Origin: QYQD01 sp040754095
GTDB lineage: Bacteria; Desulfobacterota; QYQD01
Direction of reading: 5' to 3'
NCBI GenBank assembly: GCA_040754095.1
Contig: JBFMFO010000019.1
Span: 1 to 51,042, forward strand
Length of the DNA stretch: 51,042 nucleotides
Made by a program: the position numbers and the translations under genes. Shown here in pieces: positions 32,691 through 43,500 of the stretch; the stretch's first letter is position 1, and every line of letters starts with the position of its first letter. A model generated the notes under the pieces. That model made no database searches and had not been told where the DNA came from. It worked only from the letters and a program-made list of their open reading frames with translations.

Positions 32691-33869
32691 TTAAATCGGG
32701 CGGGCAACGGAAAAAACTCCGATAATTTCACCATCCCGGTTTTTAATCGGGGTGACTTTCATGTCAACATATATTGTTTCGCCAAGCTTGGTCTGTCTGA
32801 TGGTCTCGTATTGGTCCACTGCCGCGCCGGCAAAAACTTTTTTCAGCAACCGTTTGCATTCTCCCAGGCGCGATTCGGGAACAATTATCTCCATCCCGTT
32901 GCCGATGGCTTCTTCTTCCGTATATCCATAAACTTCCTCAGCGCCTTTGTTCCAACTTGTGATTATGAAGTTGAGGTCAGTGGCTATAATCGCATCGCGA
33001 CAACAACGAACTGCGTTGATGAAGGACTCAAGCTGTTCTTCCTGGCGTCTCGTCTCGGTGACGTCACGGATGATGCCCTCATAGCCAAGCACATTTCCCT
33101 GTTCATCCGTTCTCGCGTAGGCATTGACCAGAACATGGATTATGTGACCGTCTTTTCTTTTAAAAGTGATCGGGTAATCCTTGACAAAACCGTCTTTCTC
33201 GATTTTTTCCCGGAATTTTTGCCGGTCACCGGGGTTTAGATAAAGAGATTGTACAGTCTTTATGGCCAGCAGTGCTTCTTTACTGTCAAATCCCAGAAGT
33301 TTCACGCCGGCCGGGTTGATGTCGATAAATTTCCCATCCTTGCTCGTGCTATACAATACGTCGTTGGAGGTATTGAATATCCTGGCGTATCGCTCGTCGA
33401 CCTCCTGGACCATCCTCTCCAGACGGGTAATATAGCTTTGTACCTCTCTGGTTATGCGGGTTCGCTTGGTTATGTTGCGCAGGACGGCAAATATTCTAGT
33501 ACCCTTGTCCTCGCCATTCTTATAAATGGACCCGCTGCACGAGACCACGGCCTTTTCACCCTTTTTGGATCTTAGCACCAGTTCACAGCCGGTGGCGCTG
33601 CCTTCTTTGAGTATCCTTCTGAACATATTGGTAGCTTCATCAAAGTTGGTAAAATATTTTTGAAAGGGACTGCCCATCAATTCCTCACGGGTATAGCCGG
33701 TGATCCTGGCCATTTCTTCATTTGCTTCTGCTATAATCCCCTCTTCGCTAAGAGACACCAGGGCGTCCAGACTGACATCAAAAATCCCCTGCGCGTGCTC
33801 ATGATAACGGCTGAGCTCTTCAGACGCCTTTTTGATCATATACTCTAATGCCGCGGTCTTTTGGGCCAT
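32691..33869 (-). CDS. triple-PAS protein lacking an output domain
   Basis: A soluble protein of 392 residues with three PAS domains (about 20-140, 155-280 and 285-392), each ending in the usual V-R-N/D-I-T or V-A-R strand, with a coiled linker after the first. It stops at SVARPI, exactly where a histidine kinase or cyclase domain would normally begin. It is therefore either a stand-alone sensor acting through a partner or a truncated kinase. The start at 33869 is chosen for AAGGGTG six bases upstream; a GTG lies three codons earlier. Confidence 0.85.
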   Translation of the reverse strand: MAQKTAALEYMIKKASEELSRYHEHAQGIFDVSLDALVSLSEEGIIAEANEEMARITGYTREELMGSPFQKYFTNFDEATNMFRRILKEGSATGCELVLRSKKGEKAVVSCSGSIYKNGEDKGTRIFAVLRNITKRTRITREVQSYITRLERMVQEVDERYARIFNTSNDVLYSTSKDGKFIDINPAGVKLLGFDSKEALLAIKTVQSLYLNPGDRQKFREKIEKDGFVKDYPITFKRKDGHIIHVLVNAYARTDEQGNVLGYEGIIRDVTETRRQEEQLESFINAVRCCRDAIIATDLNFIITSWNKGAEEVYGYTEEEAIGNGMEIIVPESRLGECKRLLKKVFAGAAVDQYETIRQTKLGETIYVDMKVTPIKNRDGEIIGVFSVARPI

Positions 33870-33961
33870 AGAATTCACCCTTAGGCAATTACATCTTTTT
33901 AATCAGTACAATAATACATCTTATCACAGAGTCAAGATAGAATCGCAGGGGGCGATTTTTT

Positions 33962-34156
33962 CTATTCTCTCCAGAAGATGCACTGGCCCGGGCAATTATC
34001 CATGGCCTCCTGGACCTTTTCTTCGGGACAGTCAAAACCGGTTACCTCTGCATGTTCCATAGCCCCTTCCTCAAAACGAAAGCAATCAGGACACAGCTCC
34101 GCACATGATCCGCAGGCCAGGCAGTCCTCGGCCACAATGTAAAATTCCTTAGCCAT
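33962..34156 (-). CDS. 4Fe-4S ferredoxin
   Basis: An acidic protein of 64 residues. Cysteines C13, C16 and C19 (CLACGSC) and C54 (NCPGQC) form a single-cluster binding pattern; C23, C43 and C58 are additional and could form a disulfide or second site. It belongs to the short Desulfovibrio-type ferredoxins that carry electrons in anaerobes. AAGGAGG precedes the ATG. It stands alone between the PAS protein and nikR; redox partner unknown. Confidence 0.92.
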   Translation of the reverse strand: MAKEFYIVAEDCLACGSCAELCPDCFRFEEGAMEHAEVTGFDCPEEKVQEAMDNCPGQCIFWRE

Positions 34157-34315
34157 CGTTGACCTCCTTTTGATTTTTGTATGCCATATAAGAGGCGAAT
34201 TACACGCAAATTTTTTATGGCTCTATATCGCTTTTGATAGTCTAGGGACTATTTCAGTGTAAAGTCAATAACAAATTTTGGGGGGTGGTGTAGCTGCTTG
34301 TCGGCTTCAGTATTT

Positions 34316-34741
34316 TTATTTAAGATCCAGTCCGGATGTGGTCATGGTTAATTGACTATGTTTAATGCCTTTAAGTGCGTTAAGCTTGTCTGCCAGTTGG
34401 CGTACCTTCTCCGCCTCACCCCGGACGATGATAACCTCCAGACAGTTATGGTGGTCGAGATGAATATGTTGAGAGGAGATGATGTTTTCGTGAAAATCAT
34501 GCTGGAGGTCTGTCAGTTTATTCAACAATTCCCGCTTATGGTGGTCATAGACAGAGGTGATGGTTCCGATTACCTGTTTGCCTTTGATCTTCGCAGCCCA
34601 TTCCCGTTGCACTAGTTTTTCACGTATCAGGTCGCGGATGGCCTCGGAACGGTTTGTATAATGGCGTTCCGCTATAAATTGATCGAAGGAGGCGATCAGA
34701 TCGGCCGGGATGGATATCCCAAACCGGATGATATCACTCAT
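34316..34741 (-). CDS. nikR: nickel-responsive regulator
   Basis: A protein of 141 residues. The N-terminal ribbon-helix-helix (1-50, RFGISIPADLIASFDQFI) binds DNA. The C-terminal ACT-like domain binds nickel through H81, H92, H94 and C100, which line up with the E. coli ligands H76, H87, H89 and C95. It represses nickel uptake when nickel is plentiful. No nickel transporter is in the window, and no clear GTATGA-type palindrome was seen upstream. Confidence 0.93.
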   Translation of the reverse strand: MSDIIRFGISIPADLIASFDQFIAERHYTNRSEAIRDLIREKLVQREWAAKIKGKQVIGTITSVYDHHKRELLNKLTDLQHDFHENIISSQHIHLDHHNCLEVIIVRGEAEKVRQLADKLNALKGIKHSQLTMTTSGLDLK

Positions 34742-34865
34742 ATTCGGATCCCTGTATCACAAATTTTATAAAATAATAGCACGAAGCTATCTGTTGTCAA
34801 TTGTTATTGATAGGCTGATAGGCATCAGCAGATGTAAGATAGTGCTCATCCGGAAACTGCCGTTT

Positions 34866-34962
34866 ACGAATGAAAGCTCTCAGCAATCAGCTGTCAGCCG
34901 TCAGCAAGAGAATACGAGAAACACCCTCTTAAGCTGAATGCTGAAAGCTGAGAGCTGATTGC
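34866..34962. repeat. inverted array of CAGC-type degenerate repeats
   Basis: GCAATCAGCT (34883-34892) pairs exactly with AGCTGATTGC (34953-34962), and the flanks carry repeated TCAGC and GCTGA units. It ends at the stop codon of the HDOD gene and could work as its terminator. Relatives lie in 14.6, 36.96 and 46.9 kb. Confidence 0.6.
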
Positions 34963-36642
34963 TTAATTAAACGATGTTTTTTTGTTAGAGTTGTTCAGGG
35001 AAGGTTTGGATGCCTCATTGATATCTACTATCTTGATGCCCCCGGGGAACTCTTTGATGATGTATCTGGTAATCCTGCTTATTTTTTGTGTCGTCTCAGC
35101 CATTTTATGTACTTGCTTGTAGATGGTGTTTATAGTCTGATAGTTTGGATTTTCCGGCGTTATCTTAAGCATTAAGAGTTCCGTTATCCCCAGAAGGGCG
35201 GTCATGGGCTGAGCCAGTTCATGGGCAGCAGCCCCGGCCATTTCTATTACAGCCTTTAATTTTTCCTGCTGAATCCTTATCTCTTCTTCTTTTTTTCTAT
35301 GAGTTATATCCCGTATAATGGCCTGAAAACCGGTCTGGCTGCCATCTTTACATAGATAGCTTAACTTGACCTCGATATTCTGCTCTTTACCTTCTTTTGT
35401 CACAGCAACCAGGTTGAGAGGCTTTAAAGGGGCGCCCTGTTTTTTCAGGAGACTCAGACTTTTCAAGAACTTATCCGCATCATGCACGGTGAAAAGATTT
35501 TGTAGGGATAGAGCGGCTATTTCTTCCATGCTGTATCCGGACATTTCATAAAGTTTTTTGTTTACTTCCAACAGGTTTCCATTGGAATCCAGGATGGCTA
35601 TGGCATCAGAGGCATTTTCAAAAAGTTGTCTATACTTCTCTTCCGACTCCTGAACCCGGGCCGATTCAATAGCCAGCTTTTCCTGTTCCTGATGAAGTTT
35701 TTTGACTAAGACATCATATTCTATGTTAATCTTTCCGAGTTTAGTATTCGCCTCCTGAAGTATCTGATAATAGTCCCTGATATCAGATGCATTGATCTCA
35801 AAAACATCGGCCAGGCCCTTGACCCTGGTTACAAAGGAATTCAGAAGTGAATTTATCTGATCCTGGGTGAACTTAAAGAAGCGCTTTGCTTCACGGGAGA
35901 ATTGGGCTGTTCTATGCCCGTCTTCGCCCCTGAAGATCTCCAGCATCATATCTGAGAGGTAGATGATCCGGCACAGTTTTTGGGCGTGGATGTGGTCGCT
36001 AACTACCTGATCCGGGTCATGGTGATATCTTATAGTAAGGCTCATGGCAGGAGGGAGGCACCATTGCTCTGCGATGATTTCTCCCAAATCTGTATGATCG
36101 ATGCCCAGGATCTCCTGCTCAATAGCCTTCATGGGCTGCCCGGATGCCTCTTTTTTTGCTAAGACCGTATCAAAGAGGTCAGGCTGATAGGTAGCCATGA
36201 CCAGCACTCCGATATCGTGTAAGAGCCCAAGCACAAAGACCTCTTCCGGTTCCCGGCAACCACATTCGCGGGCAATCATATCTGCGGCTACTGCCGAACA
36301 AAAGGCATCGCGACAAAACCTCTTGTGATCAAATCTCCCCTTTTTCTTCAAGGCAAAGGCCTCGACGATGGAAATGCTCAGCACCAGATTACAGACCATC
36401 TTGAACCCCAGGAGGGCAATCGCGTGCTGGATAGTGGAGACCTTTTTTGAGAGGCCATAAAAGGGTGAGTTAACAAGGCGCAGGACCTTGGCCGTAAGAG
36501 CCGGCGATTCCAGGATGACCTTGGCTAATTCCTGAGCGGTCGCTCCGTCCACAGCTATTTTCATCACTTTGGTGGCGGTACATGAGAGAACAGGTATGTC
36601 CTTTCCTGATTTAAGCCATTCGGTCAGTTGCTCCCTTACCAT
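34963..36642 (-). CDS. HDOD-PAS-HisKA signalling protein without ATPase domain
   Basis: A soluble protein of 559 residues. The HDOD domain (about 12-210) contains SPALTAKVLRLVNSPFYG and LLHDIG (140-145). A coiled coil (about 295-340) leads to a PAS domain (about 335-450) and a HisKA-type helical pair with His474 (AAAHELAQPMTALLG). The protein then ends after about 85 residues with no catalytic ATPase domain. It could be phosphorylated by another kinase or use the HisKA helices only to dimerise. Its last residues are an Asn/Ser/Lys-rich tail next to a repeat array, so truncation by repeat insertion is possible. Confidence 0.88.
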   Translation of the reverse strand: MVREQLTEWLKSGKDIPVLSCTATKVMKIAVDGATAQELAKVILESPALTAKVLRLVNSPFYGLSKKVSTIQHAIALLGFKMVCNLVLSISIVEAFALKKKGRFDHKRFCRDAFCSAVAADMIARECGCREPEEVFVLGLLHDIGVLVMATYQPDLFDTVLAKKEASGQPMKAIEQEILGIDHTDLGEIIAEQWCLPPAMSLTIRYHHDPDQVVSDHIHAQKLCRIIYLSDMMLEIFRGEDGHRTAQFSREAKRFFKFTQDQINSLLNSFVTRVKGLADVFEINASDIRDYYQILQEANTKLGKINIEYDVLVKKLHQEQEKLAIESARVQESEEKYRQLFENASDAIAILDSNGNLLEVNKKLYEMSGYSMEEIAALSLQNLFTVHDADKFLKSLSLLKKQGAPLKPLNLVAVTKEGKEQNIEVKLSYLCKDGSQTGFQAIIRDITHRKKEEEIRIQQEKLKAVIEMAGAAAHELAQPMTALLGITELLMLKITPENPNYQTINTIYKQVHKMAETTQKISRITRYIIKEFPGGIKIVDINEASKPSLNNSNKKTSFN

Positions 36643-36876
36643 TATTTGGGACTCCTGTGTGCCGGCATTTGTTACGCTTATCGGCAGGGCGCAACTTTAC
36701 TATAGTGAAATTTTTACAGCTATCGGTCATTATTGGTCGATAGTTGATAATCAAAGAAAATCGAAATGTTAGGACGTTCGACACGTTTGAAAGGCTCGAA
36801 GGCCGCACCCTGAAGGTTGTGATGAGTTATGAGTGATGGGGTGAGAATACAGAAGTCAGGATAAAAAACTTTTACT
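36643..36876. other. intergenic stretch upstream of the HDOD gene
   Basis: No gene. The part near 36710-36760 carries TCGGTCATTATTGGTCGATAGT-like text and may hold the HDOD promoter. Confidence 0.4.
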
Positions 36877-36959
36877 CTTGAACATGCATAGCGAGCGAAT
36901 ACGATGCATTTTACCTTGCATACGGAGATTCCCCGCAGCTTGCTGCGGGGAGCTTCAAT
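36877..36959 (-). repeat. dispersed repeat family A, copy 4
   Basis: A compact 83-bp copy whose core is a perfect 9-bp hairpin (CCCCGCAGC / GCTGCGGGG). It is followed by AGCTGAAAGCTGAACGCTG-type units and then the transketolase stop. Confidence 0.85.
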
Positions 36960-36994
36960 TCTAAGCTGAAAGCTGAACGCTGACTGCTGACAGC

Positions 36995-38950
36995 TTACTT
37001 CCTAACCAGGCGCTTAACGGTTCGGGCTATAGAGGCCGGGTCCAACCCCTGCATACGGTATAAATCGTCCGGAACGCCCGATGCCCCATATCCGGTTACG
37101 CCTAATTTTGCGAAACGCGCCGTTGTTATACCTTCTTCAGCCAGGACATCTCCTGCGATTTTACCTAAGCCGGTATAGACATTATGGTCTTCTACGGTTA
37201 CCAATACCCCGGTCTGTGCAGCCTTTATCACGCTGCGCCGGTCAAGGGGCTTGATAGAAGCCATATTGAGCAAGCTGACAGACAGGCCATATTTTTCCTG
37301 CAAGATGTCTGTTGCGGCCAGGGCACGGGGGATCATGGCCCCGTAGCTTATAATACAGCCGTCCTTACCCCTGCGCAGCCAGTCGGCCTTTCCCGGTTCA
37401 AACTTATGGTCAGGGCCAAAGAACGGTTTGCCCCTTTTATCGATTATAACCGGTACCTTGGACCGCCCCATCCCGACAAAGTGATTCCCGGGATTAGCCG
37501 CCACATACCGGATAATCCGGTCTGTCTGGTTCGGGTCTGCAGGGAGAAAGATGGAAAAGTTAAAGAGATTGTAAAGAAGTCCAATATAATCAATGCACTG
37601 GTGGGTAGGCCCGTCTTCACCCACGTCCAGCCCCAGGTGGGTGCATACGAGTTTGAGGGAGGTCTCGTTTATGTCATTTAAGCGATGCTGGTTATATGTC
37701 TCTCCCACGCCAAAGACCCCGAAGGTACTGAAGAAACTGATAAACCCTTCTCTGCTCATAGCCCCGGCAATGGATGCCGCATGGTGTTCCTGGATGCCGG
37801 CCTCAAAAAAGGCCTCCGGGCATAGGTCGCGGAACTTATCCATTTTGACCGATCCCTCCAGGTCACAGGAAAAGCCCAGAATTTTCGGGCAGCGGCCGCG
37901 GATATTGTTAGTATTCGCCAGATCCAGCAGGGCGGCTCCATAGGCAGAACGGTTGTCGGTCATCTTCCCGGCCTCATAAGTTATGGGAGCGCCGCTATCA
38001 ATCGACGGAAGGGGAGGCGTATAATGGGTTGAGGGGGAAAGGATTCGGCTTTTCTTTCTTTTTTCCATCCACAGGGAAGGATCGTCGGCAAAGCCCAACT
38101 CGCCTAGGGCCGTTTGCGCCTCTTCTAATTTCAGGGTTTGTCCATGGTACTTGCTGCGATTTTCCATAAAGGAGACGCCCTTGCCCATTGTGGTGCGGGC
38201 AATAATTACAGTCGGCAGGTGGGGATTTTCTGTTTCGCTGTTTTTGATCTTCCGTAGTGCGGCAAAGATATCTTCCACATCATGACCGTCTTCCAGGTAA
38301 ATGACATTCCATCCATTGGCCTTGTATTCGGCGCGAAGGTTTTGCGGCATGACCTCCTGGGTATCGCCGCCGATTTGCAGCCTGTTACGGTCAACAATAG
38401 CGATAAGGTTGGATAGTTGATATTTGAAGGCAAACCGTCTGGCTTCGCAGAGCTGGCCTTTTTGCTGCTCACCGTCACCCATAAGGCAGAAGACCAGATT
38501 GCCCTGCTTTTTGAGTTTAGAGGCCAGGGCCATGGCGGCGGCGGCGGAGAGTCCCTGTCCCAGATTTCCGGTGTTCCACTCTATTCCGGGTACGCCCTGT
38601 TCCACATGTCCGGCAAAGGGTGAACCGGCTTTGCGGAATTCGAGTAAAAAATGCTCCTCAGAAAAGTAGCCGAACTCACTTAAGACACTGTAGGCAGCAG
38701 GTGATATGTGGCCCATACTGATCACTACGCGATCCCGTTTAGGCCAGCGCGGATCAACGGGGTTATGTCTGATTACAGAATAAAGCATGATTAATAAATG
38801 CAGTGAGGAAAGAGACCCGCCCGGGTGTCCGCTGCCGGCCAGGGTTGTGCTCAGGATTATGCGCCGGGCGCAATTTCTCCACATAACTTCTAAAGATTTT
38901 TTTTCTTCTGCGGTCAAGGCTTCCTTGTTGATGTCCAGTTTAAATTTCAC
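36995..38950 (-). CDS. tkt: transketolase
   Basis: A cytoplasmic thiamine-diphosphate enzyme of 651 residues exchanging two-carbon units in the pentose phosphate pathway. The N-terminal half has SGHPGGSLSSLH, GNLGQGLSAAAAMA and MGDGEQQKGQ with the thiamine-binding GDG. The middle contains the pyrimidine-domain EAGIQEHHAASIAGAMS, and the C-terminal half ends with the transketolase C domain. It starts with GTG behind GGGAGG. The full two-half fusion is present, unlike split transketolases. It supplies pentose phosphates that also feed KdsD and PurF. Confidence 0.93.
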   Translation of the reverse strand: MKFKLDINKEALTAEEKKSLEVMWRNCARRIILSTTLAGSGHPGGSLSSLHLLIMLYSVIRHNPVDPRWPKRDRVVISMGHISPAAYSVLSEFGYFSEEHFLLEFRKAGSPFAGHVEQGVPGIEWNTGNLGQGLSAAAAMALASKLKKQGNLVFCLMGDGEQQKGQLCEARRFAFKYQLSNLIAIVDRNRLQIGGDTQEVMPQNLRAEYKANGWNVIYLEDGHDVEDIFAALRKIKNSETENPHLPTVIIARTTMGKGVSFMENRSKYHGQTLKLEEAQTALGELGFADDPSLWMEKRKKSRILSPSTHYTPPLPSIDSGAPITYEAGKMTDNRSAYGAALLDLANTNNIRGRCPKILGFSCDLEGSVKMDKFRDLCPEAFFEAGIQEHHAASIAGAMSREGFISFFSTFGVFGVGETYNQHRLNDINETSLKLVCTHLGLDVGEDGPTHQCIDYIGLLYNLFNFSIFLPADPNQTDRIIRYVAANPGNHFVGMGRSKVPVIIDKRGKPFFGPDHKFEPGKADWLRRGKDGCIISYGAMIPRALAATDILQEKYGLSVSLLNMASIKPLDRRSVIKAAQTGVLVTVEDHNVYTGLGKIAGDVLAEEGITTARFAKLGVTGYGASGVPDDLYRMQGLDPASIARTVKRLVRK

Positions 38951-38980
38951 GATAATCCTCCCGAAAGCTATGATAAATTC

Positions 38981-39094
38981 GTAAAAAAGCCTTTTTACCG
39001 CTGAGCACGCAGAGTCCGCAGAGAAAAATATAAACTATTCAATAGGTTATCTCGGCGGTCTCGGCGATCTCTGCGGTAAAAGTTTATTTTTTAC
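38981..39094. repeat. inverted repeat of the ACCGC-AGAG family
   Basis: GTAAAAAAGCCTTTTTACCG with CTGAGCACGCAGAG is mirrored by CTCTGCGGTAAAAG and TTTTTTAC near 39068-39094, giving a long imperfect hairpin between the NtrC-type gene and tkt. Confidence 0.65.
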
Positions 39095-39188
39095 GAGATC
39101 ATCAACTATAGTCTTATAAAAAAACCGTGCCGTCTAATAACCTATTTTCGAATGGATATGCAAGGGAAAAAAATGGGAATGTGAGTGA

Positions 39189-40550
39189 TTAGATATTGTA
39201 TTTTTTCATCTTGTATTGCAACAGGCTTTTGGTAATTCCCAGCATGGCAGCGGCATGGGCCTGCACATTTCCGGCGCGGGCCAGCGCCCTTTTTATCATC
39301 TTGGCCTCCACGTCTTCCAAGGCCTCGTTTAGTTTGACCTGCATGGGGATAAAACGGTCTATGTCCAGGTCGATATTTTCTGATTCCTGTGATTCTGAAG
39401 CCATATCGGCCGGCGTTATCTCGCGGCCGGAGGCCAGAATAACCGCCCGTTCGATGACATGCTCCAGTTCGCGCACATTGCCCGGCCAGGATCTGGTGTA
39501 AAGCCCACGCATAGCAGCGGGAGATATTTCCAGGCCGCCTTTTCCTAATTCCTGACTGTATTTCTGCAGAAAATGCGCAGTGAGAAGGGGTATGTCATCC
39601 GGCCTTTCTCTGAGGGGGGGTAAGCGCAGATGCACCACATTGAGCCGATAATAAAGGTCTTCCCTCATGGCGCCGGCTTCGGCCTCTTTCTTAAGGTCCC
39701 TGTTGGAGGCGGCAATAACCCGTACATCTATTTTGAGCGTTTTTGTCCCTCCTACGCGTTCGAACTCCATCTCCTGCAACGCTCTTAGCAGTTTGGCCTG
39801 TAAGGCTGTCGGCATCTCGGCTATTTCATCCAGAAAAATAGTGCCTCCGTCCGCCAGTTCAAAACGCCCCTTGCGCATCGCAGTGGCGCCGGTAAAAGAG
39901 CCTTTTTCGTGGCCGAAAAGCTCGCTTTCCAGGAGGGTTTCCGGGATGGCGGCACAGTTTACAGAGACAAAGGCATTATTTTTACGCGGGCTATTATAAT
40001 GGACAGCCTTGGCTACCAGTTCCTTACCGGTGCCGGTTTCACCGGTGATGAGTACGGTAGCCTTGGTGTCAGCTACCTTTTCAATCATCTCATAGAGTTT
40101 AAGCATAGCCGGGCTCTTGCCTATGATATTCCCGAATTGATATTTGCGGCTTACTTCGTGTCTGAGGTTCAGATTCTCGCGTTTTAGCTTATAGAGGTCG
40201 ATTGCCTTGCGGACGGTTATCTTCAGTTCCTCATTCTGAAAAGGCTTGGTGACGTAATCAAATGCCCCTTTCTTCATGGCCTTGACCGCCTTTTCTACCG
40301 TGGCATAGGCGGTCATGACAATTACCGGGATTTCGCTGTTAACAGACCGGATGTTTTCCAGGAGTTCTATGCCATCCATGTTGGGCATCTTCATGTCCGT
40401 CAGCACCAGATCAAAGTCGGATTCCTTGAATATTTCCAATGCCTGTGGGGCATTTTCGGCGGTTACGACCTCATAATTTTCTTCGGATAGCAGTTCTTTC
40501 AGCACGATTAAATAATTTTTTTCGTCATCTACGATCAATATGCTTTCCAT
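39189..40550 (-). CDS. NtrC-family sigma-54-dependent response regulator
   Basis: A protein of 453 residues: receiver (1-120, D8/D9, phospho-acceptor D52, K102-type Lys), AAA+ with Walker A GETGTGKE, GSFTGA variant of the sigma-54 loop and Walker B TIFLDE, then a Fis-type helix-turn-helix at the end (NVQAHAAAMLGITKSLLQYKM). The recognition helix differs from those of the regulators at 24064 and 30577, so it serves other promoters. It starts six bases after the hybrid kinase gene and is probably its partner. Confidence 0.94.
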   Translation of the reverse strand: MESILIVDDEKNYLIVLKELLSEENYEVVTAENAPQALEIFKESDFDLVLTDMKMPNMDGIELLENIRSVNSEIPVIVMTAYATVEKAVKAMKKGAFDYVTKPFQNEELKITVRKAIDLYKLKRENLNLRHEVSRKYQFGNIIGKSPAMLKLYEMIEKVADTKATVLITGETGTGKELVAKAVHYNSPRKNNAFVSVNCAAIPETLLESELFGHEKGSFTGATAMRKGRFELADGGTIFLDEIAEMPTALQAKLLRALQEMEFERVGGTKTLKIDVRVIAASNRDLKKEAEAGAMREDLYYRLNVVHLRLPPLRERPDDIPLLTAHFLQKYSQELGKGGLEISPAAMRGLYTRSWPGNVRELEHVIERAVILASGREITPADMASESQESENIDLDIDRFIPMQVKLNEALEDVEAKMIKRALARAGNVQAHAAAMLGITKSLLQYKMKKYNI

Positions 40551-40556
40551 GGTTCC

Positions 40557-43500
40557 TCAACTCTCGTCCAGGACGTGACGAACCATTCCTGTTAATTCGT
40601 CAATCTTATAAGGTTTCTGAATAAATCCTTTGGCGCCTTTTTGGACTACGGCTTGATAGTGCCCGTCTGAGCTATAACCGCTGGAGACGATAACTTTGAC
40701 TGTAGGATCAATAGCTTGTAGCCGTTCAAAGGTCTCGATACCACCCATCCTGGGCATGATCATGTCCAGAATAATCAAGTCAATCCCGTCTTTTTGTTTC
40801 TCATAGATACTAACGGCTTCGATGCCGTCAGCCGCCGGTATAACTTTATATCCGTAGCTCTCAAGGACTTCCCTGCCCAGGTCCCTTACTACCTCCTCAT
40901 CATCTACCAGGAGGATATTTTCATGACCGCCCCTTGATTCCTTTACTGATGCGGCCGAGTCTGATGGGGCAGCTATGTTGGTTGACGCCGGGATATATAT
41001 TTCAAAGCTTGTGCCCTCCATCGGTTCACTTTTGAGGTTGATAACCCCCCCATGATTTTTGACCACCCCATATACTACGGATAACCCTAAGCCCGTTCCC
41101 TTCCTTTTGTCCTTGGTGCTAAAAAATGGATCGAATATTTTGTGCCGGATATCCCTGGCTATCCCGGTGCCGGTATCAGAAATGGTGATTTTGACATAAT
41201 TACCCGTGCCTGTCTCCGGGTAATCGGCCTGGGGTTCGCCGTTAAGGGTTACATTTTCCGTCTTGATCGTCAGTATGCCTCCGGTGGGCATGGCATCCCG
41301 GGCATTTATGCAGATGTTGAGGAGAACCTGTTCCATCTGAGAGGGGTCTGCTTCCATGGCCCATATATCCGGCGAGAATTCCTTATGGATCCGGATGCTT
41401 CTATCGATAGTTCTCTCCAGGATTTGAAGGGTTTCCTCGGCAATCTTATTTATATTTACAGGTTCTGTACGGGATTTATCCCCACGGCTGAAGGTCAGCA
41501 ATTGCTGGGTCAAACGGGCGGCCTTGACCGCTGATTGCTCAATGGTATCGGCATACTTATATAAAGGCTCTCCCTCCCGGGTCCTGGTTTTAAGGAGCGA
41601 GGCATAACCCAGTATCCCGGAGAGCAGGTTATTAAAGTCATGGGCAATCCCTCCGGCCAGGACCCCTACGGTCTCCATCTTCTGGGCCTGCAAAAGCTGC
41701 TGTTCCAGCTGCCTTCTTTCTGTAAGATCACGGGAATACTCTACCACCTGTATTACCCGGCCTTCATGGTCGAATATGGGGAAGGTAAATACGTCGGCGC
41801 TGACTACCGTCCCGTTGCTCCTGGTCCGCTCCCGTGTTTTAACGTATGTTTTGCCCGTTTTAAAGGTCTCCTCAACCACGCAGCCCTCGCATGGTTTTTG
41901 ACGTTTGTAGAAGATTTCGTAACACTTGCGCCCGATCATGTCCTGCACGGGTATGCCGCGTTGTCTGGCCATGCCTTCATTGGCCTTGATAACGTTGTAA
42001 TCCCTGTCCACGACGTCTATGCCGTCGGTAATACTGTTAAAGAGCACCTGAAGTTCATCTCTGGTGCGGGACACATCCTCTTCCAGTTTCCTTCGTTCGG
42101 TCACATCCCGGGCGATGCCGAGTATCTCGGTTCCTGACCCTCCTCCTTTCGCTACCGACATATTCATCTCTACGATCTTTTCCGTTTCGTTCTTGTCCTT
42201 GATACGGAAAGACATACCTGCCGTTAAGGCCTGACCGGACCTGACCCTGTCTATCTTATTTTTTACGATATCCCGGTCATCGGCATGGATGACGTCCAGG
42301 AGCTGCATTTTTCCTACAATATCTTTCCTGGAATATCCGGTTAGATTTTCTCCGTAACTATTGATAGAGGTAACTATATAATTTCTGTCTATCGTGAAAA
42401 AGGCATCATTGGCTATCTCGAAGAGGTTGGTGTAGCGCATCTCTGTAGCCAGAAGCCTTTCGGTTCGTTCTATAACCAACTCTTCCAGATTTTTGGAGTA
42501 ATTATAGAGACTCTTCTGCGCCTCATTCAGGGCCTCAGTCTTGGCCTGGATGCTTTCCGCCATACGATTGAAAGAGGAGGCCAGCATCCCGACTTCGTCC
42601 GGACTTTCTATGATGGCCCGTCTGGTGTAGTCACCTTCGGCGATTTTCTCTGTAGCGGCCGCAAGTTCTTTTATGGGCCGTACTATCTTCTTGGAGACAA
42701 ATATAGAGATCAGCACCCCAAAGGGGGTAATACCTATGACAAAGAGTACGATCTGGGTAAATAGCTCATCCTTTAAACCGACGTAAGGCGATTCCAGCGT
42801 CCCCACATAAAGAATGCCGATAATCTTTTTATCAAGGTCATAGATAGGCTCATAGGCCGTGATGTACCAGTCGTGGACCACAAAGGCCCGGCCGATCCAG
42901 CGCTCACCTTTTTCCAGGCAGGCCTCACCGACCTCAGCCGATATACAGGTGCCGATGGCCCGACGGCCGTCCTTCGTCTGGACATTGGTCGAGATCCTCA
43001 CTTCGCCCTGGAAGATAGTCGAGGTGCCGACCATCCGGCCCTTATAGAGGCGATCCTTATAGACAGTATCTCTGGTTTTATCCACAATATCAAAGTTGCG
43101 ATTGAGGAGTTGTGCAGTATAGAGCGTCCCTGCTACTTTGCCGTCGGCCATAACCGGTTGAGCCGCCGCCAGCACCATGCCGCTATTGAGGCGTGTTGGT
43201 CTGGGCTTCGGTTTGGCCTGTGGTGTGGGAATTATCTGAATGCAAGCCCGTTCTGCCAGGTCTCCTCCTTCCCGTGCCAGTCTCGCCAAGGGGAGGAGGT
43301 CGGTGGACTGAACGCGCTGTCCCTTCAGCGCCCTTGATATCAGCTTATCTTTGGAGAGGTCATCACCCTGTACCTCTGAGATTCCGGCCCGGGCCACTAC
43401 CCGTCCTTTATTGTCGGTGGCCAGGAGGATATCAACCTTTTCCAGGTCCTTTAACTTATCCAGTTCCTTTTTCAAGGGTCCCGGGTTGCCGCTAAATATT

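Noticed and set aside
34742..34860. NikR operator upstream of nikR
   Set aside because: No GTATGA-N16-TCATAC-like palindrome could be found; GTATCACAAATTT-type text is too weak.
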